A DNA stretch of 64,000 nt, taken from the NCBI GenBank assembly GCA_903927615.1, contig CAIYNU010000019.1, positions 1 through 64,000 of the forward strand, read 5' to 3'. Origin of the DNA: an uncultured Rhodospirillales bacterium. GTDB lineage: Bacteria; Pseudomonadota; Alphaproteobacteria; Azospirillales; Azospirillaceae. The translations under genes were made by a program, and so were the position numbers. The notes beneath the pieces were generated by a model. The model worked only from the letters and a program-made list of their open reading frames with translations, was not told the origin of the DNA and searched no databases. Positions 1 through 10,088 of this stretch are shown here, in pieces. Every line of letters starts with the position of its first letter. Position 1 is the first letter of the stretch.

Positions 1-2
1 AA

Positions 3-1088
3 GCCCCCGTTAACCTCACGGTGATGGCTCACACTAATTTTGTTCTCGCACAAGACGGTTTTCGCCTGCAAGAACAAGATGAATACGACAGAGTTAGTCA
101 GAAGTTGTCTGACATAAGAAAGAAATATCGGCTTAATGTCGACGACCAATTCCTCTTGAGCAAAGCGGAAAATGCCAGGAAGGGGCTGTGGCCGGCATTT
201 AATACCCTGTGGTGGGACGATCTTGACCGTACCGGACTGATCGCATGCGATAAGAAGGCATGCACCCCGTTGCAGAAAGCGGCGTTGTGGACCGAACTTC
301 AAGCCATCTGGCAGGGAAGCCCCTATTCGTGGGTTTCGCTGATGCTCCACCCGACCCGCGATACTGAGTTGCCCAAGGCGACACAAACCGGCGCCCTGGT
401 CGATGGGAAGGATGGGATTGTTGTGACCCTGAATGGCGGCAAGAACTTGCTGGGAGCCCGTCTTGGCGCCCGGTTGAACCTCGGCGACACCAAGACCGCT
501 GTGGCCGCCAAATCTTTGAGCAATCCTGACGGCCTGGACAGTGTCACCATCACCTTTCCGTCCTTAGCGGGAACCAAACTGACCGAGGCCCCGACTCCGT
601 CGCTCGATCTTTGGCTCTGCCCGTCTTCGCAGAATATCGTCTGTAGCTTCCCGGGAAAACAGAGCGCAATAAACTATAAGCTCGTGCTCGCCGCCGCGGC
701 GCCCCCGCCGCCACCGGCGCCCACTTGGTCGCTGACGGTCGCCGATGCCAGAGTGCTCGCCAAGGCCGATGGGACCGGGCAGCTTGATGTGGTGGTCCAT
801 GGCGGCGGAGCCGCTAACGATGCCAGTTTTATCCAGGTTGATAAGGGACTGGCCTCGGCCAAGGCCGGGGACAGCACCCCGGCGGCGCCGTTGCGCACCG
901 CCGACGGCGTCAAGATGACTTCGGCCGGAGAGGTGATGCTGTCCTTGATCAACCTGTATCCGGGGGAATCGGTGACGGTGAGTCTGCACGCCAAGGACGG
1001 CACGATATTCGGGCAACCGGTGATCGTGCCGATCGTGCCCGACCCAACCGGTTCGACCACCGGGGGCAGTGCAACCGGTAAGGGCTGA
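3..1088 (+). CDS. Hypothetical protein, 5' end outside the window
   Basis: The reading frame is open to the left edge, so the gene probably begins upstream; GTG at 21 and ATG at 24 are internal start candidates with no clear ribosome binding site. The visible part (about 355 residues from codon 21) is mixed alpha/beta, with a proline hinge (AAAAPPPPPAPTW) near residue 235 followed by a Gly/Asp/Val-rich beta-type C-terminal domain and a low-complexity Thr/Gly tail. No transmembrane segment is visible. I do not recognise the family. The first 400 bases are less GC-rich than the genes downstream. A hairpin follows the stop. Confidence 0.6.
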   Translation, partial: APVNLTVMAHTNFVLAQDGFRLQEQDEYDRVSQKLSDIRKKYRLNVDDQFLLSKAENARKGLWPAFNTLWWDDLDRTGLIACDKKACTPLQKAALWTELQAIWQGSPYSWVSLMLHPTRDTELPKATQTGALVDGKDGIVVTLNGGKNLLGARLGARLNLGDTKTAVAAKSLSNPDGLDSVTITFPSLAGTKLTEAPTPSLDLWLCPSSQNIVCSFPGKQSAINYKLVLAAAAPPPPPAPTWSLTVADARVLAKADGTGQLDVVVHGGGAANDASFIQVDKGLASAKAGDSTPAAPLRTADGVKMTSAGEVMLSLINLYPGESVTVSLHAKDGTIFGQPVIVPIVPDPTGSTTGGSATGKG

Positions 1089-1094
1089 TCGACC

Positions 1095-1125
1095 GGGGGA
1101 TGGCCGGCACGGCCGGCCATCCCCC
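1095..1125 (+). terminator. Strong GC hairpin after the first gene
   Basis: A perfect 13-bp inverted repeat (GGGGGATGGCCGG at 1095-1107, complement at 1113-1125) starts six bases after the stop codon at 1088. There is no T-tract, so it is either a Rho-assisted or 3'-stabilising structure rather than a classical intrinsic terminator. Confidence 0.45.
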
Positions 1126-1218
1126 CCACCCGGCGGCACCGGCCTAATAGGTTTCCCATCGACGCCGGCCGGGCGGTATGATCACCGGCCAAGTCCTGGT
1201 TCGGGGAGACGGGTTCCT

Positions 1219-2472
1219 GTGTTGCGCTTTCTCCATGCCGCCGACATCCATCTGGACAGCCCCCTGGCCGGCCTGGCCGCCCGGGCCGGAGATCATGCGA
1301 CCACCCTGGTGGGGGCCACCCGCCGGGCGTTCGAAGCCCTGATCGCGTACGCCATCGAGCAGACCGTCGACTTCGTGATCATCGCCGGCGACCTGTACGA
1401 CGGCGACTGGCGCGATTTCGCCACCGGCCTGGCCTTTGTCGCGGGCATGGCGCGGTTGGAACGGGCCAACATCCGGGTGGTCATGGTCCGGGGCAACCAT
1501 GATGCCGAAAACCAGATGACCCGGCGGCTGACGCTGCCGCCCAATGTCTCGGTCTTCGAGTCGCGCAAGGCGCACACCCTGGTCTTTGAAGGGCTGCCGG
1601 TGGCGTTCCACGGCCGCAGTTTCGGCAATCGACGCGAAATTGAGAATCTGGCGCTCGACTATCCGCCGCCGCGGGCAGGCATGCTGAATATCGGTGTCTT
1701 GCATAGCTCGGCCACCGGCCGGCCCCATCACGATACCTACGCCCCTTGCTCGGTGGAGGATCTGGTGGCCCGGGGCTACGACTATTGGGCGCTGGGACAC
1801 GTTCACAAGCGGGAAGTGCTGTGCCGGGAACCCTGGATCGTCTTCCCCGGCAATCTGCAAGGCCGGGACGTCAATGAAACCGGCGCCAAGGGCGCCACCC
1901 TGGTGACGGTGGACGGCCAGCGCATCGTCGCGGTGGAACCGGTGGTGCTGGACGTGGTGCGCTGGGCGCGCTGCGCGGTCGATGTCTCCGCCTGCCCCGA
2001 TCTGGAGAGCCTGGGCGAAGCGGTGCGCACCGCCCTGGCCGGCGAGGTCGAGGCGGCCGGTGACCGGACGCTGGCGGTGCGCCTGACCCTGACCGGGGCC
2101 AGCCCGATTCATCGGCGCCTGATCGGCGACGCCGACAGCACCGAGGCCGAATGCGCCGCCGCCGCCCTGCGCGCCGGCGATGTCTGGATCGAGCGGGTGG
2201 TGGTGGCCACCACCGACCCCGAACCGCCGGGGCCGGCGTCGTCCGACGCGCTCGGCGCGTTGATCCAGGCCCTCGACGCCCTGCACGCCACCCCGGAGCA
2301 TCGCGAGTCGTTGTTGAAATCCCCCTTGGCGCCGCTGCTGGACAAACTGCCCCTCGAGATTCGGCAGGCGGCCGGGCTTGCCGAGCTGACCGATGGGGTG
2401 CTGGCCGGGATTCTGGCCGACGCCCGGGCGATTTTGCTCGACCGACTGCTCGACGCCCCGGAGGGCCGGTGA
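1219..2472 (+). CDS. SbcD/YhaO-like DNA repair exonuclease (metallophosphoesterase)
   Basis: Predicted 417-residue calcineurin-fold nuclease, the Mre11/SbcD-type partner of the ATPase encoded next. Metal-binding blocks appear in order: HAADIHLDS (about residue 5), IIAGDLYDGDW (about 53), RGNHDAEN (about 93), GVLHSS (about 162) and ALGHVHKRE (about 193). The GTG at 1219 is preferred because the first metal motif follows at once, as in the family; the frame is open further upstream to 1069 but that part is low-complexity Pro/Arg sequence. The stop overlaps the next start by one base (TGATG), indicating translational coupling. Role is inferred: processing of DNA ends or hairpins in the cytoplasm. 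Confidence 0.9.
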   Translation: MLRFLHAADIHLDSPLAGLAARAGDHATTLVGATRRAFEALIAYAIEQTVDFVIIAGDLYDGDWRDFATGLAFVAGMARLERANIRVVMVRGNHDAENQMTRRLTLPPNVSVFESRKAHTLVFEGLPVAFHGRSFGNRREIENLALDYPPPRAGMLNIGVLHSSATGRPHHDTYAPCSVEDLVARGYDYWALGHVHKREVLCREPWIVFPGNLQGRDVNETGAKGATLVTVDGQRIVAVEPVVLDVVRWARCAVDVSACPDLESLGEAVRTALAGEVEAAGDRTLAVRLTLTGASPIHRRLIGDADSTEAECAAAALRAGDVWIERVVVATTDPEPPGPASSDALGALIQALDALHATPEHRESLLKSPLAPLLDKLPLEIRQAAGLAELTDGVLAGILADARAILLDRLLDAPEGR

Positions 2473-5400
2473 TGAGACTCGAAGAGCTGTTTCTGGAACG
2501 CTACGGCCGGTTCAAGGACTTCCGGCTGGCCCTGGACGGCGGCGGCATTCGCCTGCATGTGATCCACGGCCCCAACGAGGCCGGCAAATCCACCGCCCTC
2601 GAGGCGATTTCCGATCTGTTGTTCGGCTTCGATCCCCGCACCCCCTATGGCTTCGCCCATGGCTACGAAAACCTGCTGATCGGCGCCACCCTGTCCAACC
2701 GCGCGGGCCAGACCCTCGGCGTCAAGCGGCGCAAAGGGCAAAAGAACACCCTGCTGGACGCCCAAGGCGTCACCGTCCTGCCCGATGCCGCACTGGCGCC
2801 TTTTCTGGGCGGACTGAGCCGCGAGGCCTTCGAACGGGAGTTCGGCCTCGATTATCACCGGCTGCGCAGCGGCGGCGATCAGATGCTCGAAGCCAAGGGC
2901 GACCTGGCGCGCAGCCTGTTTCAGGCCAGCGGTCTGGCCGACGTGGTCAAAGAGCAAGAGACCCTGAAGGACGCCGCCGAAGCCCTCTGGTCACCCCAAC
3001 GCCGGGCGACCGGCAAGCCCCTGTGGGCCGCCCTCGGCGCGTACGACGACGCGCGCAAGCGGATGCGCACCGAGTCCCTGCACGCCGAGGATTGGAGCCG
3101 GGCCGTGGACGCCGAGCGGGCGACCCGGGACGCCCTGGCCGCCCGCAAGACCGGGCTGGAGGCGCTGCGCCGGGACCGCAACCGGCTCCAGCGACTGCGC
3201 GGCGCCCTGCCCGTCCTGGCCCGCCTGGATGCCCTGACCGGGCAATGGACACCGCTGGCCGACGCCCCCGACCTGCCCGCCGACTTCGCCGATCGCTGGC
3301 GCCGGGCGGTGGGCCAGGAAGCGGCAGCGGCGGCCGAGGTTCACCGCCTCACCCTCGAGCTGGGCGCCCTGCAAACCGACCTCGAGGCGTTGCCCGCCGT
3401 CGGCCCGCTGCCGGCCCACGCCGCCCGGATCGAGCGCATGTTCCAAAAGTCCGGCGACCTGATCACCAAACGGGACGATCACCCCAAGCTGGTGCGCTAT
3501 CTGGAGGAATGCGACGGCCGGCTGGCGCAGTTGATCGTCCAGTTGGGCGGGCAGTTTACGCCGGCCGAATTGGAGCGTCACCGCCCCGCCAAACCGGTGA
3601 TCGCCCGCATCCGGGAGCGCATCGGCCGGTTCGGCGCCCTCGAGGCCGAGGTCAAGGCCCGCAGCGAACAGGCCGCCGCCGCCCGCGACGCCCTGCAGGA
3701 AGCCGAACAGGCCCAACAGGCCCTTGGCCAGCCGGTGGACCCGGCCGAAGCCCGGGCGGCGCTGGACGAGGCCCTGAAGGCCGGTGATCTCGAGGCCCGG
3801 CTGGCCGCCGCCGAGCGCGCCGCCGGACAGGCCGAGGCCGCCGCAACCGCCGCGCTCGCCCGGTTGGGCTGGGGGACCGGGACGCCGGCGGCCCTGGCGG
3901 CCACCCCCTTTCCCGGCCGCGAAGCGGTTCAGGAGGCCCAGCTCGCCCGCCAGGCCTTGGACCACGATCACCGTCGCGGCCTCGAGGCCCGGGACAAGGC
4001 CCAGGCCGAGGTCCGCCGGTTCGAAGGCGGTCTGCGCGACCTGGAGGCCGGGGCCGAAATCCCGACCCCCGAGGCCCTGGTTCACGCGCGCCGGCACCGG
4101 GAGCAAGGCTGGCGGCTGATTCGCGGCAGCTACATCGACCGGACCCTGGAGGTCGTCCGGGCGACGGCCGAATACGCCCCCGAAACCGCCGATCTGCCCG
4201 CAGCCTACGAAGAGGCGGTTCGTCGGGCCGACGATCTGGTGGACCGGCGGGAACGCGAAGCCCAGCGAGTCCAACGCTACCTGACGCTGAAGAGCCACGC
4301 CGGCGAAGCCCGGGAAGAGGCCGCGCGGCAGGAGGCGGCGCTGGTCGACATCACCCGCCGGATCGCCGACCACCAGACCCGATGGGCGGCGCTGTGGCAC
4401 GCCAGCGGCATCGACCCGGCCACCCCCGCCGAGCGGTTGTCCTGGCTTCAGCGCAAGGACGAGGCGGTCCAGGCGGCCGGGCTTCGGCTGAAGGCCGAGG
4501 ACGAGGTGGCGGGGCTGCGCCGGCAGGCCGTGGCGCTGCGCGACCATCTGCTGCGGGCCGGCGCCGTTTTGGGATTGGCCGGTCTGGATGGCCAACCGAC
4601 CCCTGCCCTGCGGGACAAGGTCAAGGCGGCCATCGACCAGGCCGCCCGCGCCTGGACCGACGCCGAGCGCCTGGGCCGGGAGCGCCTCCGGCACCAGCGG
4701 GCGGTGGACAAAGCCTGCGACGCCCTGGCCACCGCCCGGCAACAGCGCCAGCTGTGGGACCAGGCCTGGCTCCAGGACATGCCGGCCCTGGGTCTGCCCG
4801 CCACCGCCAGCACGGTCGAGGCCGAGGCGGCCCTGGAGATCTGGCAGGCCATCGAAAAGGAACTGGTCGACCGGCGCCAGAAGCAGGACCGGCTCCAGGG
4901 CATCGAATCGGACCTGGAGGCCGGACGCCGGGACGTGGCGGGGTTGGTGGCGGAACTGGGCGAGGACCAGGCCGGGTTGGACGGCGCCCCCGCCGATGCT
5001 CTGGAACACCCGCAACGGCTGAATCAGCGCCTGAAGGCGGCCCAACAGGTGCTGACCCGTCGGGAAGCGATTTTGAGCCGGATTGCCGGACATCAGGCCG
5101 CCCTGGCCGCGGCCGGGAGCACACGGGATCAGGCCAGCCAGGCCCTTGCGGTGTTACGGGCGTCCCATGGCCTGGACGCCACCGCCGAGCCGTTGGTGGA
5201 GGCCGAACGCGCCGCCCGCCGCCGCGCGCTGGGCGAACGCCTGGCCGAAGCCCAACGCGAGTTGGAGGTGCTGGCCGCGGGATTCAGCGAGGCCGAACTG
5301 CGGGTCGCGGTCCAGGGGGCCGATCCCGATGCTTTGGGGGCGCAACTCCAGGCCGTAGAGGGCGACGAAAAACGGTTGCAACAGGACCTGGAGGACGCCA

Positions 5401-6014
5401 CCCGGGCGGCCCTTCTGGCCAGTCAGCAACTCGAAGCCCTGCGCCGGCGGACCGGCATTCAGGAAGCGGCCCAACAAGCTCGGGACGCCGAGCTGCGGGC
5501 GGCCGGTTACGCCCGCCGCTGGGTCCGGTTGTGGGCGGCGCAAGCTCTCCTTGATGCCGCGATTCAGCGGTTTCGCAATGCCAACGAACACCCGCTGATC
5601 AAGCGGGCCGGCGAACTCTTCGCCCTGATCGCGGCCACCGGCCGCAACCCCATCGAGCGCCTGACCGTGGCCTATGGCAAGAAGGACCAGCCGGTGCTGG
5701 TGGCCCTGCGCCGGGACGGCAGTCGTTGTGAGGTCGAGGGCATGAGTGACGGCACCCGAGACCAGCTTTATCTGGCGCTCCGCATCGCCGCGGTGGAGGC
5801 CGCGGCGGCGGCGGGCGAACCCATGCCCTTCATCGCCGACGATCTGTTCATCACCTCCGACGATGAGCGCACCGGCCCGGGTCTCAAGGCGCTGGCCGCG
5901 TTGGGCCAGGTCACTCAGGTCCTGTTGTTCACCCATCACCGCTCGGTGGTCGACACCGCCCGGGCGGTGGTCGAACCCGATGAGTTGCGGGTTCACGGGC
6001 TGGGCGAGGGGTAA
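2472..6014 (+). CDS. YhaN/SbcC-like AAA ATPase, Rad50-type coiled-coil protein
   Basis: A 1180-residue SMC/Rad50-type protein paired with the upstream nuclease. The N-terminal half-ATPase carries Walker A GPNEAGKST (about residues 34-42). A very long Ala/Glu/Arg/Gln-rich coiled-coil region fills residues of roughly 200 to 1000. The C-terminal half-ATPase holds a signature-like MSDGTRDQLYLAL, a Walker B region PFIADDLF and the H-loop LLFTHH. It probably opens and powers the nuclease at DNA ends. No CxxC zinc hook is apparent in the middle of the coiled coil, which fits the YhaN-like branch better than classical SbcC. The start is fixed by the overlap with the preceding stop. Confidence 0.88.
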   Translation: MRLEELFLERYGRFKDFRLALDGGGIRLHVIHGPNEAGKSTALEAISDLLFGFDPRTPYGFAHGYENLLIGATLSNRAGQTLGVKRRKGQKNTLLDAQGVTVLPDAALAPFLGGLSREAFEREFGLDYHRLRSGGDQMLEAKGDLARSLFQASGLADVVKEQETLKDAAEALWSPQRRATGKPLWAALGAYDDARKRMRTESLHAEDWSRAVDAERATRDALAARKTGLEALRRDRNRLQRLRGALPVLARLDALTGQWTPLADAPDLPADFADRWRRAVGQEAAAAAEVHRLTLELGALQTDLEALPAVGPLPAHAARIERMFQKSGDLITKRDDHPKLVRYLEECDGRLAQLIVQLGGQFTPAELERHRPAKPVIARIRERIGRFGALEAEVKARSEQAAAARDALQEAEQAQQALGQPVDPAEARAALDEALKAGDLEARLAAAERAAGQAEAAATAALARLGWGTGTPAALAATPFPGREAVQEAQLARQALDHDHRRGLEARDKAQAEVRRFEGGLRDLEAGAEIPTPEALVHARRHREQGWRLIRGSYIDRTLEVVRATAEYAPETADLPAAYEEAVRRADDLVDRREREAQRVQRYLTLKSHAGEAREEAARQEAALVDITRRIADHQTRWAALWHASGIDPATPAERLSWLQRKDEAVQAAGLRLKAEDEVAGLRRQAVALRDHLLRAGAVLGLAGLDGQPTPALRDKVKAAIDQAARAWTDAERLGRERLRHQRAVDKACDALATARQQRQLWDQAWLQDMPALGLPATASTVEAEAALEIWQAIEKELVDRRQKQDRLQGIESDLEAGRRDVAGLVAELGEDQAGLDGAPADALEHPQRLNQRLKAAQQVLTRREAILSRIAGHQAALAAAGSTRDQASQALAVLRASHGLDATAEPLVEAERAARRRALGERLAEAQRELEVLAAGFSEAELRVAVQGADPDALGAQLQAVEGDEKRLQQDLEDATRAALLASQQLEALRRRTGIQEAAQQARDAELRAAGYARRWVRLWAAQALLDAAIQRFRNANEHPLIKRAGELFALIAATGRNPIERLTVAYGKKDQPVLVALRRDGSRCEVEGMSDGTRDQLYLALRIAAVEAAAAAGEPMPFIADDLFITSDDERTGPGLKALAALGQVTQVLLFTHHRSVVDTARAVVEPDELRVHGLGEG

Positions 6015-6134
6015 AGGGTGTCGGCCAAGTTCCATCGGCGCTTGGGCCGGTTCCGGAAGCGCAAGCACCCTGCCCGCGCCCCCAGGAATGCCCGACAAGC
6101 AGCCGCCGGAACCAACACGGTCCGGAAACGATAA

Positions 6135-6723
6135 TCAGTGCCGCCGCTCCCGCCCGAAGATCTCGGTCAGCGTCCGGGCTTCGACAAAGCGATCGCTCCA
6201 GTCATCCAACTGGTCGAGGTCGGCCGCGCGAACGCGGTCTTCAATACCAGAAGGGAGGCTGTTAAAGCGACGGCGCAGCAAGCGGAGCAGCATCTCCGCT
6301 TTGCCTTCTGCTTTGCCTTCTGCTTTGCCTTCGGCTTTACCTTCGGCGCGACCTTCGGCCATCCATTCCTGTGCGGCGATCGACAGCATTTCGTCCTCCC
6401 ATTCTGGTTTGACCTTGTGAATGACCCGGCGCAACAAAACCGAGTGTACGCCAGCGTACACCGTGGTCGCGTAGACCACCAACATCCTGAACAGTGACGG
6501 AAAATCCCGAGCGTCGGTCAGGGCCTGCACCAGCACCGCCTCGGCGTCACCGTCCTGGTAGGCGTATTTTCCGTGTCATGTAGCCTAATAGTTGCAAAAT
6601 GATACCCGGCTCCGGCCTGCTTTTGTGGTCGATCAGCACATATAGCCGCATCTCCCCGCCGTCCTTGAGCCGGACCCGAAAGAGCCGGTCACAATTTTGT
6701 TGACTAGTTCCTCCATTTTTCAT
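6135..6723 (-). pseudogene. Rpn-family (PD-(D/E)XK, Transposase_31-like) nuclease, truncated and frameshifted
   Basis: Reading leftward from an ATG at 6723, frame one gives a typical Rpn core (DRLFRVRLKDG, then LYVLIDHKSRPEPGIILQLL) and ends early at a TGA near 6549. The rest of the family, from YAYQDGDAEAVLVQALT to the end at 6135, lies in another frame. Dropping one A from the AAAA run at 6567-6570 joins TRK to YAYQ. Roughly 50 N-terminal residues usual for the family are also missing at the edge of the lower-GC insert. The C-terminal half has the characteristic EGKA repeat (EGRAEGKAEGKAEGKAEGKAE-like), encoded by 12-bp repeats near 6300-6360. Confidence 0.8.
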
Positions 6724-6728
6724 ATGAT
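6700..6728 (+). promoter_or_regulatory. Sigma70-type promoter of the ParA-like gene
   Basis: TTGACT at 6700-6705, a 17-base spacer, and TATGAT at 6723-6728. Transcription would start near 6735, leaving a leader of about 28 bases before the ATG at 6763. This is the closest match to the sigma70 consensus that I found in the window, and it supports the downstream start over the TTG at 6697 or ATG at 6724, which lie inside the promoter. Confidence 0.6.
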
Positions 6729-6762
6729 AGTGCGAACTAAATGGCCTAGCGGGCGGGGCGAG

Positions 6763-7800
6763 ATGGAAAAGATTAACGCGTTGGTCGAGCGACAGAACGA
6801 AATTGCGAAAGGCGATTCAACACCGCTCCCGCTTCCGAAGTTTTCCACCTATACCGTTTGCAATCTAAGAGGTGGCATTGGAAAAACTTCTCTTGTGTTT
6901 AATCTGGCATACCTGACGGATAAAATATTAGTGGTAGACACCTGTCCGCAAGGTAATTTATCATATTTTTTTGATAATACTTACTACCAGTCCAGCGCAA
7001 CTTCGGTATATGACATGCTCCTGCCCTTTTTTATGCCCGGCCTGGGCAATGCTAGTCGAGTTGCGCAACTTATTGAAGCAACCAATGAAGACTTTGCAGA
7101 TAAAAAAAGCTATTTTATTCCCTCATCCGATAACCTCTACATTCTTCCATCACAAATAGCCAACGCGCTTGCTCAAGCAAGAACTGTGCCCGGTAGCACG
7201 CAACAAACTATGATAGACAATATGTTATTTTCATTGAAACGGGAGATAGACCGGGAACAACGGGAAACACAAACCGAACGGTGTTTGATTGATACTTCGC
7301 CATTTTTTTCTGGATGTACACACCTAGCCTGGCATGCCAGCGACGCGCTTATCATACCCGTTAGAACTGATCAACAATCAATAAATTCATTAAATTTGTT
7401 GATTAACACTCTTTCAAACTCATCAAGTGAGTTTAGAAGAACCATGCCATCGAACGGACACACTCCACGAATTCAGCTTGTGGTGTTGACCCACTGCGGA
7501 TGGTCGACGCGGGCGGGAGCAAAAAATGAACCTAATCAGCAAACAAAGGTATTCCTAGAGCAAGTAAGAGATATCATTAATCGTAATATCACCCATTTTA
7601 CAACAAACAACCCTGATGATCATATAGTATTGCTGGATGACTTTCTAGGAAGCGGGCGCATATCATCAGCTCGTTCTCGGCCTATAGAGTTACTTAAACA
7701 TGGGGACACCATGACAATTAATAGGGTAAAAACGGACGTGAACGCTTCGGTTGAAAAAATTAAGAGTCAACTTAAGTTTATTAACGCCAGCATCTGGTAA
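6763..7800 (+). CDS. Orphan ParA/MinD-family P-loop ATPase
   Basis: A 345-residue deviant-Walker ATPase: NLRGGIGKTSLVFNLAY (about residues 35-51) matches the KGGxGKT motif with Arg in place of the first Lys, LVVDTCPQGNLS is the A' block, and CLIDTSPF lies where Walker B is expected. There is no N-terminal helix-turn-helix and no ParB or centromere-like repeat nearby, so a partition role is not supported. The gene is visibly less GC-rich than its neighbours (many AAT, ATT, TTA codons), a sign of lateral transfer. It lies next to a decayed Rpn gene. Function is unknown; orphan ParA proteins may position cargo or belong to mobile-element modules. Confidence 0.8.
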   Translation: MEKINALVERQNEIAKGDSTPLPLPKFSTYTVCNLRGGIGKTSLVFNLAYLTDKILVVDTCPQGNLSYFFDNTYYQSSATSVYDMLLPFFMPGLGNASRVAQLIEATNEDFADKKSYFIPSSDNLYILPSQIANALAQARTVPGSTQQTMIDNMLFSLKREIDREQRETQTERCLIDTSPFFSGCTHLAWHASDALIIPVRTDQQSINSLNLLINTLSNSSSEFRRTMPSNGHTPRIQLVVLTHCGWSTRAGAKNEPNQQTKVFLEQVRDIINRNITHFTTNNPDDHIVLLDDFLGSGRISSARSRPIELLKHGDTMTINRVKTDVNASVEKIKSQLKFINASIW

Positions 7801-7916
7801 GCAGCACGATGGCTTTACTTCCTCCATAAACAAATTCACTGATCCGCTATCGCAAGGCCAGGGCGGGGACGGCGGTGAGGCCGACCACGCGCTGGCTGAT
7901 GGGAAGGTGACTGGGT

Positions 7917-9872
7917 TCAGCTCTGCAAAGCCGGCACATCCCGGAATTGCTCCAGGGATTCCGGGTTGGCCAGGGCGTCGGTGTTCTTGACCGGGCGGCC
8001 GTGGATCACGTCGCGGACCGCCAGTTCGGTGATCTTGCCGCTTTTGGTGCGGGGAATGTCGGTCACCTGGACGATGCGGGCCGGAATGTGGCGGGGCGAG
8101 GCGCCGTCGCGAATCTGGACCCGGATGGCTTGCTCCAACGCGAGACTGAGAGCGACACCGTCGCGCAGACGCACGAACAACACCACCCGCACGTCATTCT
8201 CCCACTGCTGGCCGATGGCCAGGCACTCCAGCACCTCCTCCAGCTTTTCCACCTGCCGGTAAATCTCCGAGGTGCCGATCCGCACGCCGCCGGGATTCAA
8301 CGTGGCATCCGACCGGCCGTAGATGATCAGGCCATCGTGAGCGGTCAGCTCGACGAAGTCGCCATGACACCAGACATTGGGGAAACGGTCGAAGTAGGCT
8401 TGGACATACTTCCGGCCGTCGGGATCGTTCCAGAAGCCGACCGGCATCGACGGGAATGGCTTGGTGCAGACCAGTTCGCCCTTGGTCCGCCGGACCGATT
8501 GCCCCCGGTCATCGAACACCTCCACCGCCATGCCCAGACCGCGGGTCTGCAACTCGCCACGCCAGACCGGGCCGACCGGATTGCCCAGCGCAAAGCACGA
8601 CAGCAGATCGGTGCCGCCGGAAATCGAGGCCAGATGCAGATCGGCTTTGATCGCGCGATACACATAGTCAAAACTTTCCGGCGCCAGCGGCGATCCGGTG
8701 GAGGCCAGGGTGCGCAGGCTGGACAGCTTGTGGGTGTGGTTGGGGTGGAAACCCAGCTTGTGCAGGGCATCAATGTATTTGGCCGACGTCCCGAAAAAGG
8801 TCATGCCTTCGGTATCGGCGAAATCGAACAGCACATTCCCGCTGGGATGAAACGGCGAGCCGTCGTAAAGCAACAGCGTCGCCTCCGAGGCCAGGGCCGT
8901 GACCAGCCAGTTCCACATCATCCAGCCCAGAGTCGTAAAGTAGAACACCCGATCGCCGGACTTGATGTCGCAATGCAACCGGTGCTCCTTGATATGCTGG
9001 AGCAGCGTGCCGCCGGCGCCATGAACGATACATTTCGGCACGCCGGTCGTACCGCTGGAGAACATGATATAAATCGGGTGGTTGAAGGGCAGCCGCTCGA
9101 ACCCGATGGGGGCCGGAACCACGCCGGCCAGGGCCTCGTCCCAACGCACCGCATCGGCAAGGCCGATCAGGTTGGGGCGCTCGGTGGTATACGGAACCAC
9201 CACGGTCCGAATCACCCCGGGCAGTCCGGCGCGGATCGCCCGCAACTTTTCCAGACCGTCAAAGGCCTTGCCACCGTAGAAATAACCGTCGGCGGCGAAC
9301 AGCACCTTGGGCTCGATCTGGCCGAAGCGATCAAGCACCCCCTGGACGCCGAAATCCGGGCTGGCCGAACACCACACCGCGCCGATGGCGGTGGTCGCCA
9401 GCATCGCCACCACCGCTTCCGGCATATTCGGCAGATAGCCCGCGACCCGGTCGCCGACGCCGACGCCGAGACCGCGCAACACTTGGGTCCACTGGCCGAC
9501 CCGCTCATAGAGTTCGGCGTAACTCAGCGTCCGCTGGACGCAGTCTTCGCCCCAAAACCGAATCGCCAGCCCGCGATCGCGCCGGCGCAACAAGTTCTCG
9601 GCAAAATTGAGCCGGGCCTCGGGGAAGAACCGCGCACCGGGCATGCGACCGCCATCGACCAACCCCGGTCCACCCCGGGTCTCGGCAACCACCCCGCCAT
9701 AATCCCAGATTTCCGACCAGAACGCCTCGGGCTCTGCCACCGACCAGGCCCGTAGCGCCGCGAAATCGGGAAAAGTCAAGCCATGCCGGGCCGTCATCCG
9801 GGCCATGAAGGCCGTAACATTGGCCTCGGCCACCCGTTCCGCCGACGGCGTCCACAATGGTTGTGACGACAT
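7917..9872 (-). CDS. aacS: Acetoacetyl-CoA synthetase (acetoacetate--CoA ligase)
   Basis: This 651-residue enzyme activates acetoacetate with ATP and CoA in the cytosol, feeding ketone bodies into thiolase or PHA metabolism. It carries the ANL-family AMP-binding motif [16 protein letters not shown] (about residue 280), the characteristic LNFAENLL near residue 95, [20 protein letters not shown] in the hinge region and the catalytic-lysine block [10 protein letters not shown] near the C-terminus. Length matches AacS. The ATG at 9872 follows a strong ribosome binding site (GGGGGGAG). It lies downstream of the yej genes but is separated from them by 216 bases containing a palindromic repeat, so it probably has its own promoter. 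Confidence 0.93.
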   Translation of the reverse strand: MSSQPLWTPSAERVAEANVTAFMARMTARHGLTFPDFAALRAWSVAEPEAFWSEIWDYGGVVAETRGGPGLVDGGRMPGARFFPEARLNFAENLLRRRDRGLAIRFWGEDCVQRTLSYAELYERVGQWTQVLRGLGVGVGDRVAGYLPNMPEAVVAMLATTAIGAVWCSASPDFGVQGVLDRFGQIEPKVLFAADGYFYGGKAFDGLEKLRAIRAGLPGVIRTVVVPYTTERPNLIGLADAVRWDEALAGVVPAPIGFERLPFNHPIYIMFSSGTTGVPKCIVHGAGGTLLQHIKEHRLHCDIKSGDRVFYFTTLGWMMWNWLVTALASEATLLLYDGSPFHPSGNVLFDFADTEGMTFFGTSAKYIDALHKLGFHPNHTHKLSSLRTLASTGSPLAPESFDYVYRAIKADLHLASISGGTDLLSCFALGNPVGPVWRGELQTRGLGMAVEVFDDRGQSVRRTKGELVCTKPFPSMPVGFWNDPDGRKYVQAYFDRFPNVWCHGDFVELTAHDGLIIYGRSDATLNPGGVRIGTSEIYRQVEKLEEVLECLAIGQQWENDVRVVLFVRLRDGVALSLALEQAIRVQIRDGASPRHIPARIVQVTDIPRTKSGKITELAVRDVIHGRPVKNTDALANPESLEQFRDVPALQS

Positions 9873-10003
9873 GCGCTCCCCCCTTTGCTGAGTACCCTTA
9901 TAAAGGTTGTCACGGGACCGGGCCGACGCCAAGGCGTCGATGGAAAGAAAGCCCGAGAACACCGTGCGGTGGGCGCCGGAATCCCACCGGTCCGGGACGG
10001 TAA

Positions 10004-10078
10004 ACGATTTTGTGGGCTCTGCCCACACCGGCAAATGGCCGGGAGGCGCCCTGCCACAGTGGGGCGAAGGCCCCACAG
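10004..10078. repeat. Partial copy of the dispersed composite palindrome, plus a second palindrome
   Basis: GTGGGCTCTGCCCAC (10012-10026) lies in a 27-base block (10004-10030) that recurs in inverted orientation with one mismatch at 25791-25817, and partly near 27870. A second inverted repeat (GTGGGGCGAAGGCCCCAC) follows at about 10059-10076. This fills most of the gap between yejE and aacS. Confidence 0.6.
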
Positions 10079-10088
10079 CATCCCGCCC

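Noticed and set aside
2991-5093. 700-codon open frame on the minus strand
   Set aside because: Antisense to the Rad50-like ATPase; Gly/Gln/Pro-rich with no domain. Long antisense frames are expected at this GC content.
6700-7800. ParA-like gene as evidence for a plasmid partition locus or second origin
   Set aside because: No ParB, no centromere-like iterons and no replication initiator nearby.
7947-9755. 602-codon open frame on the plus strand
   Set aside because: Antisense to aacS and low in hydrophobic-core patterning; no motif.
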